Shown one piece after another: positions 61,447-64,000 of a DNA stretch of 64,000 bases. The stretch's first letter is position 1; every line of letters begins with the position of its first letter. Source of the stretch: Streptomyces sp. HPF1205 (GTDB taxonomy: Bacteria > Actinomycetota > Actinomycetes > Streptomycetales > Streptomycetaceae); contig NZ_JAINVH010000005.1 in NCBI RefSeq assembly GCF_020400825.1, positions 1 through 64,000 on the forward strand, given 5' to 3'. A program made the position numbers and the translations under genes. The notes beneath the pieces are model-generated. The model made no database searches. It worked only from the letters and a program-made list of their open reading frames with translations, and had not been told where the DNA came from.

Positions 61447-61473
61447 TGTCACAACCAGTGTTCCTCGCCGGTC
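61447..61473 (+). promoter_or_regulatory. ECF41-like promoter of the NDH-2 gene
   Basis: TGTCACA (61447-61453) and GGTC (61470-61473) are separated by exactly 16 nt. The start codon at 61507 is 33 nt beyond. The two divergent -35 elements share the extended form GTGTCACAACC. Confidence 0.65.
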
Positions 61474-61506
61474 ATCACTGCGGAGACCGAGAGAACAGAG
61501 GACACT

Positions 61507-62856
61507 GTGCGTGACATCCTGATAATCGGCGGTGGTTACGCCGGCTTCTACACCGCGTGGGGCCTGGAGAGGAAGCTGCGCCGTGGCGAGGCCCGGGTGA
61601 CCGTCGTCGACCCGCGCCCGTACATGACTTACCAGCCGTTCCTGCCCGAAGTGCTGGCCGGATCGGTCGAGGCCCGGCACGCCGCGGTCTCGCTGCGCCG
61701 GCACCTTCACCGTACCCGGCTCGTCGCGGGTGCGGCGACCGAGATCCGCCACAGTGACCGCAGCGTCACGGTCCGGCCGGAGAGCGGTCCGGACCTCGTC
61801 CTGCACTACGACATCCTCGTGATCACCGCCGGCGCGGTCACCCGCACCTTCCCCGTCCCGGGGCTGAACGAGGAGGCATTCGGCCTCAAGCACGTCGAGG
61901 AGGCCGTCGCCATCCGCGACCGGCTGCTGACGTCGTTCGACCGCGCCTCGGGGCTGCCGCGGGGGCCGGAGCGCGAGAAGCTCCTCACCGTCACCTTCGT
62001 CGGCGGCGGCTTCTCCGGCGTCGAGGGCTTCGGCGAACTCCTCGCTCTCGCGACGGCGCTGCTCAAGCACTATCCGGAGATCGACGCGGAGGAGCTGCGC
62101 TTCCACCTGGTCGAGGCGCGCGGCCGAATCCTGCCCGAAGTGAGCGACCGGCCCGGCGAGTGGGTGGTCCGGTCCCTGGAGAAGCGCGGCGCGGTCGTCC
62201 ACCTGAACACCCAGATGGTCTCGGCCGAGAAGAGCCATGTGGTGCTGTCGACCGGTGAGGAGTTCGACTCGGGCCTGATCGTGTGGGCCGCCGGGAACGC
62301 CTCGAACCCCGTCGTGCACAACCACACCGACCTCCCGGTCGACGAGCGTGGCCTGCTCGTCGTGCGGCCCGATCTGCGCGTGGGCACCACCGCCCAGGCG
62401 GTGGAGGACGTGTGGGCCGCCGGCGACGACGCGGCCGTGCCGGACCTCGCGGCGGGCACGCCCGGCGCGCTGACCGTGCCCAACGCCCAGCACGCCGTGC
62501 GCCAGGGCAAGCGCATGGCCAGGAACATCCTGGCCTCGCTGAGGGGAAGGCCCGCGAAGAACTACGTCCACCACGGCCTGGGCGTGGTGGCCACGCTGGG
62601 ACTGGGCCGCGGCATCTTCCAGTACCACCGCCTTGTCATCAAGGGTTTCCCGGCCTGGCTGATGCACCGCGGCTACCACGTGCTCGCCGTACCGACATGG
62701 GAACGCAAGGTCCGCGTGCTGGCCGTATGGTGCACCGCCGCCCTCTACGGACGCGACATCGTCTCGCTGGCCTCGGTGCAACGGCCCCGCGAGGCCTTCG
62801 TCACCCACGGGGAGCCCCGCCACGAAGAACTGCCGGCGGACGCTCCCACGTTCTGA
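61507..62856 (+). CDS. ndh: Type II NADH dehydrogenase (non-proton-pumping NADH:quinone oxidoreductase)
   Basis: This 449-residue flavoenzyme passes electrons from NADH to menaquinone at the inner face of the membrane without pumping protons. The FAD motif is IIGGGYAGFYTAWGLE, the second dinucleotide motif VTFVGGGFSGVEGFGEL binds NADH, and the closing FAD motif is VEDVWAAGDDAAVPD followed by VPNAQHAVRQGKRMARNI. The C-terminal region (GLGRGIFQYHRLVIKGFPAWLMHRGYH) is the amphipathic membrane-binding part. GTG 61507 has AGAGGA just upstream. Divergent from the SdhA-like gene; both carry the TGTCACA-N16-GGTC promoter. Confidence 0.93.
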   Translation: MRDILIIGGGYAGFYTAWGLERKLRRGEARVTVVDPRPYMTYQPFLPEVLAGSVEARHAAVSLRRHLHRTRLVAGAATEIRHSDRSVTVRPESGPDLVLHYDILVITAGAVTRTFPVPGLNEEAFGLKHVEEAVAIRDRLLTSFDRASGLPRGPEREKLLTVTFVGGGFSGVEGFGELLALATALLKHYPEIDAEELRFHLVEARGRILPEVSDRPGEWVVRSLEKRGAVVHLNTQMVSAEKSHVVLSTGEEFDSGLIVWAAGNASNPVVHNHTDLPVDERGLLVVRPDLRVGTTAQAVEDVWAAGDDAAVPDLAAGTPGALTVPNAQHAVRQGKRMARNILASLRGRPAKNYVHHGLGVVATLGLGRGIFQYHRLVIKGFPAWLMHRGYHVLAVPTWERKVRVLAVWCTAALYGRDIVSLASVQRPREAFVTHGEPRHEELPADAPTF

Positions 62857-62927
62857 CCCCAGCAGCGGGTCGGGCCACCCAGGACACTGTCGTGGCCCGG
62901 GGCTGGCCCGGGCCCGGGCGGGCAGCG

Positions 62928-62965
62928 CGCGCCGACCGGCCCCCGGACGGGGACCGGCCGGCGCG
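62928..62965. terminator. Hairpin between NDH-2 and cupin genes
   Basis: An imperfect GC-rich stem of about 16 bp (two G-T type mismatches) lies between two convergent genes and can serve both. Confidence 0.55.
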
Positions 62966-62974
62966 GCAGGGGTG

Positions 62975-63463
62975 TCACTCGACGAAGTACGAGTCGTGCT
63001 TCTCGAAGAACCGGGTGCGCTCCTCCTCCGAGGCGTTGGCCAGCTTGGAGACCTGCTCGAAGTACTCCTCGCGCGGCGCCCCGGGTGTGAACAGCAGCAG
63101 CATGTCGGCGGGAGCGTCGGAGTCGTTGCGGAAGGCGTGCAGGCCGCCCTGGGGCACGTGCAGGAAGTCGCCCTCGTGCGCGTCGGTCCAGCGGGCGCCG
63201 TCGTAGAGGCGGACCGTGCCGCCGAGGATGAAGAACGACTCCGAGATGGTGCGGTGGAAGTGCGTCCTGGGCCCTCCGGCCCGCGGGCCCATCTGGACCC
63301 GGTAGAGGCCGAACTCGCCGCGGGTGACGTCGGTGGTGGCCAGGTAGTGGGTGCCGTTGCCCGGCACGCCCAGTTCCGGCGGTGTGCTCGCGGGGCGGAA
63401 GCCGGCACTGATCTCGCCGTTCTCGCCGTGGTAGACCTGCTCCGGGTAGGACATGGTGATCAT
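62975..63463 (-). CDS. Cupin-domain protein
   Basis: This 162-residue protein has a single cupin barrel. Motif 1 is PRTHFHRTISESFFILGGTV (His, His and Glu of the usual metal site) and motif 2 is DFLHVPQGGLHAFRN with the final His. It probably binds one metal ion; whether it is an enzyme (dioxygenase, isomerase) or a sensor is unknown. The C-terminal 45 residues are helical and charged (EEYFEQVSKLANASEEERTR). Starts at ATG 63463 or 63454 are both possible and neither has a strong ribosome binding site. Confidence 0.82.
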   Translation of the reverse strand: MITMSYPEQVYHGENGEISAGFRPASTPPELGVPGNGTHYLATTDVTRGEFGLYRVQMGPRAGGPRTHFHRTISESFFILGGTVRLYDGARWTDAHEGDFLHVPQGGLHAFRNDSDAPADMLLLFTPGAPREEYFEQVSKLANASEEERTRFFEKHDSYFVE

Positions 63464-63723
63464 CGTCTTTCGGTTCGGGACACTCGCGTGACGGGGCGTG
63501 CCGGATCAAGCGAACAGCGTGCGGGCAGGGTGCCCGGGGCCGGCACGCGGATCAGGGGGAGGGGGCGGCGGGGCTTTCGCGCCGCCGCCCGACGGCGTCG
63601 AAGGATCGCGGGCAGGTCGACGATGCGGACGGCGGCAACCACGGCGTCGGCCCGGTGCCGGTCGTCCGGCACCGGGAACCGCGACGGGAGCGCCGGGTCC
63701 GTCGTCGTGGTCGTGTGTCCGGC

Positions 63724-64000
63724 TCAGCCGAACTGGCCGGGCCGGTAGCTCCCCGCGGGTGTCCGGCTGCACACGTTGACCCGGTTGTAGGCGTTGATCA
63801 CGGCGAGCAGCGACACCAGCGCGGCCAGCTGCTCCGTGTCGAAGTGCCTGGTGGCCTCGGCCCACGCCTGGTCCGTGACGCCGCCCGCCGCGTCGGCGAT
63901 CCGGGTGGCCTGCTCGGCCACCTCCAGCGCGGCACGCTCGGCGTCGGTGAAGACCGTGGCCTCGCGCCAGGCCGCGACCAGGTTGAGCCGCTGCTGCGTC
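63724..64000 (-). CDS. Carboxymuconolactone decarboxylase/AhpD-like protein, C-terminal part
   Basis: Only the last 92 codons are inside the window; the gene enters from the right edge. The pattern LVAAWREATVFTDAERAALEVAEQATRI and QLAALVSLLAVINAYNRVNV is that of the AhpD/carboxymuconolactone decarboxylase fold (all-helical). The CxxC of true AhpD would lie upstream, outside the window. Such proteins are among the commonest genes next to ECF41/SigJ sigma factors, which matters because ECF41-like promoters occur at three places in this window. The 260-bp gap to the cupin gene shows nothing clear. Confidence 0.75.
   Translation of the reverse strand, partial: TQQRLNLVAAWREATVFTDAERAALEVAEQATRIADAAGGVTDQAWAEATRHFDTEQLAALVSLLAVINAYNRVNVCSRTPAGSYRPGQFG

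Noticed and set aside
61385-61456. GGTTGTGACAC/GTGTCACAACC read as a Rex-type operator
   Set aside because: Rex sites have TTGTGA and TCACAA 6 bp apart; here the arms are about 56 bp apart and are better explained as two divergent -35 elements.

Overview
The window is a very GC-rich stretch of an actinomycete genome, almost certainly a Streptomyces-type organism (Streptomyces, Streptacidiphilus or Actinacidiphila). The evidence is strong third-position G/C bias, frequent GTG starts, Ser/Thr kinase and DivIVA-like proteins, an hsp18/rheA pair, MocR and YtrA-type GntR regulators, a CebR box and several leaderless promoters. No tRNA, rRNA, CRISPR array, insertion sequence or phage gene was seen. 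Everything here comes from reading the sequence and from remembered family knowledge; no search was run.

Layout. 1-7.5 kb: a divergent cut-off lipoprotein gene and an operon of GH3, GH43 and GH31 glycosidases, with two near-identical LacI-type operators between them. 7.7-19 kb: two giant divergent secreted proteins, an RHS/YD-repeat protein with a variable C-terminal domain and no evident immunity gene, and a multidomain LamG/ricin-lectin protein. 19-31 kb: housekeeping and accessory genes: small membrane proteins, a GNAT acetyltransferase, a DUF4097-like protein, a threonine-aldolase-like enzyme, a tandem YbjQ-fold protein with a small partner, a MocR regulator with a hidden 70-residue divergent gene, an S12 serine hydrolase, and a GntR-ATPase-permease operon. 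31-32.7 kb: hsp18 and its thermosensing repressor rheA, sharing a control region with two RheA-like dyads. 32.9-41.2 kb: secreted plant-polysaccharide enzymes, all on the minus strand: GH54-like arabinofuranosidase with CBM2, a large (alpha/alpha)6-type hydrolase with CBM2, and a GH67 alpha-glucuronidase. 41.2-42.7 kb: about 1.5 kb without a convincing gene but with LacI-type palindromes and tandem repeats. 42.7-52.5 kb: NmrA-like oxidoreductase, Ser/Thr kinase followed by a signal-less substrate-binding protein, L,D-transpeptidase, a globin-flavohemoglobin-DivIVA-like operon, and a divergent SDR/XRE pair. 52.6-59.2 kb: a CBM2-Fn3 protein under a perfect CebR box, a GH2 beta-galactosidase whose C-terminal lectin domain is damaged, and an FG-GAP repeat protein. 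59.6-64 kb: a divergent pair of an SdhA/FrdA-like flavoprotein and a type II NADH dehydrogenase, then a cupin and a cut-off carboxymuconolactone decarboxylase-like gene.

How it works together. Much of the window serves breakdown of hemicellulose (xylan, arabinoxylan, glucuronoxylan, xyloglucan) and uptake-coupled digestion of the oligosaccharides. Secreted CBM-tethered enzymes act outside, and the GH3/GH43/GH31 trio acts inside on imported oligosaccharides, under LacI-family and CebR-type control.

The most interesting unexplained signal is an identical bipartite promoter motif, TGTCACA-N16-GGTC, upstream of three genes: NmrA-like, SdhA-like and NDH-2. It resembles the ECF41 sigma-factor promoter class and would tie two respiratory flavoenzymes and an epimerase-like protein into one regulon. 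Other points worth following are the split kinase/binding-protein pair, the orphan RHS C-terminus, the double RheA operator, and the gene-free operator-bearing region.
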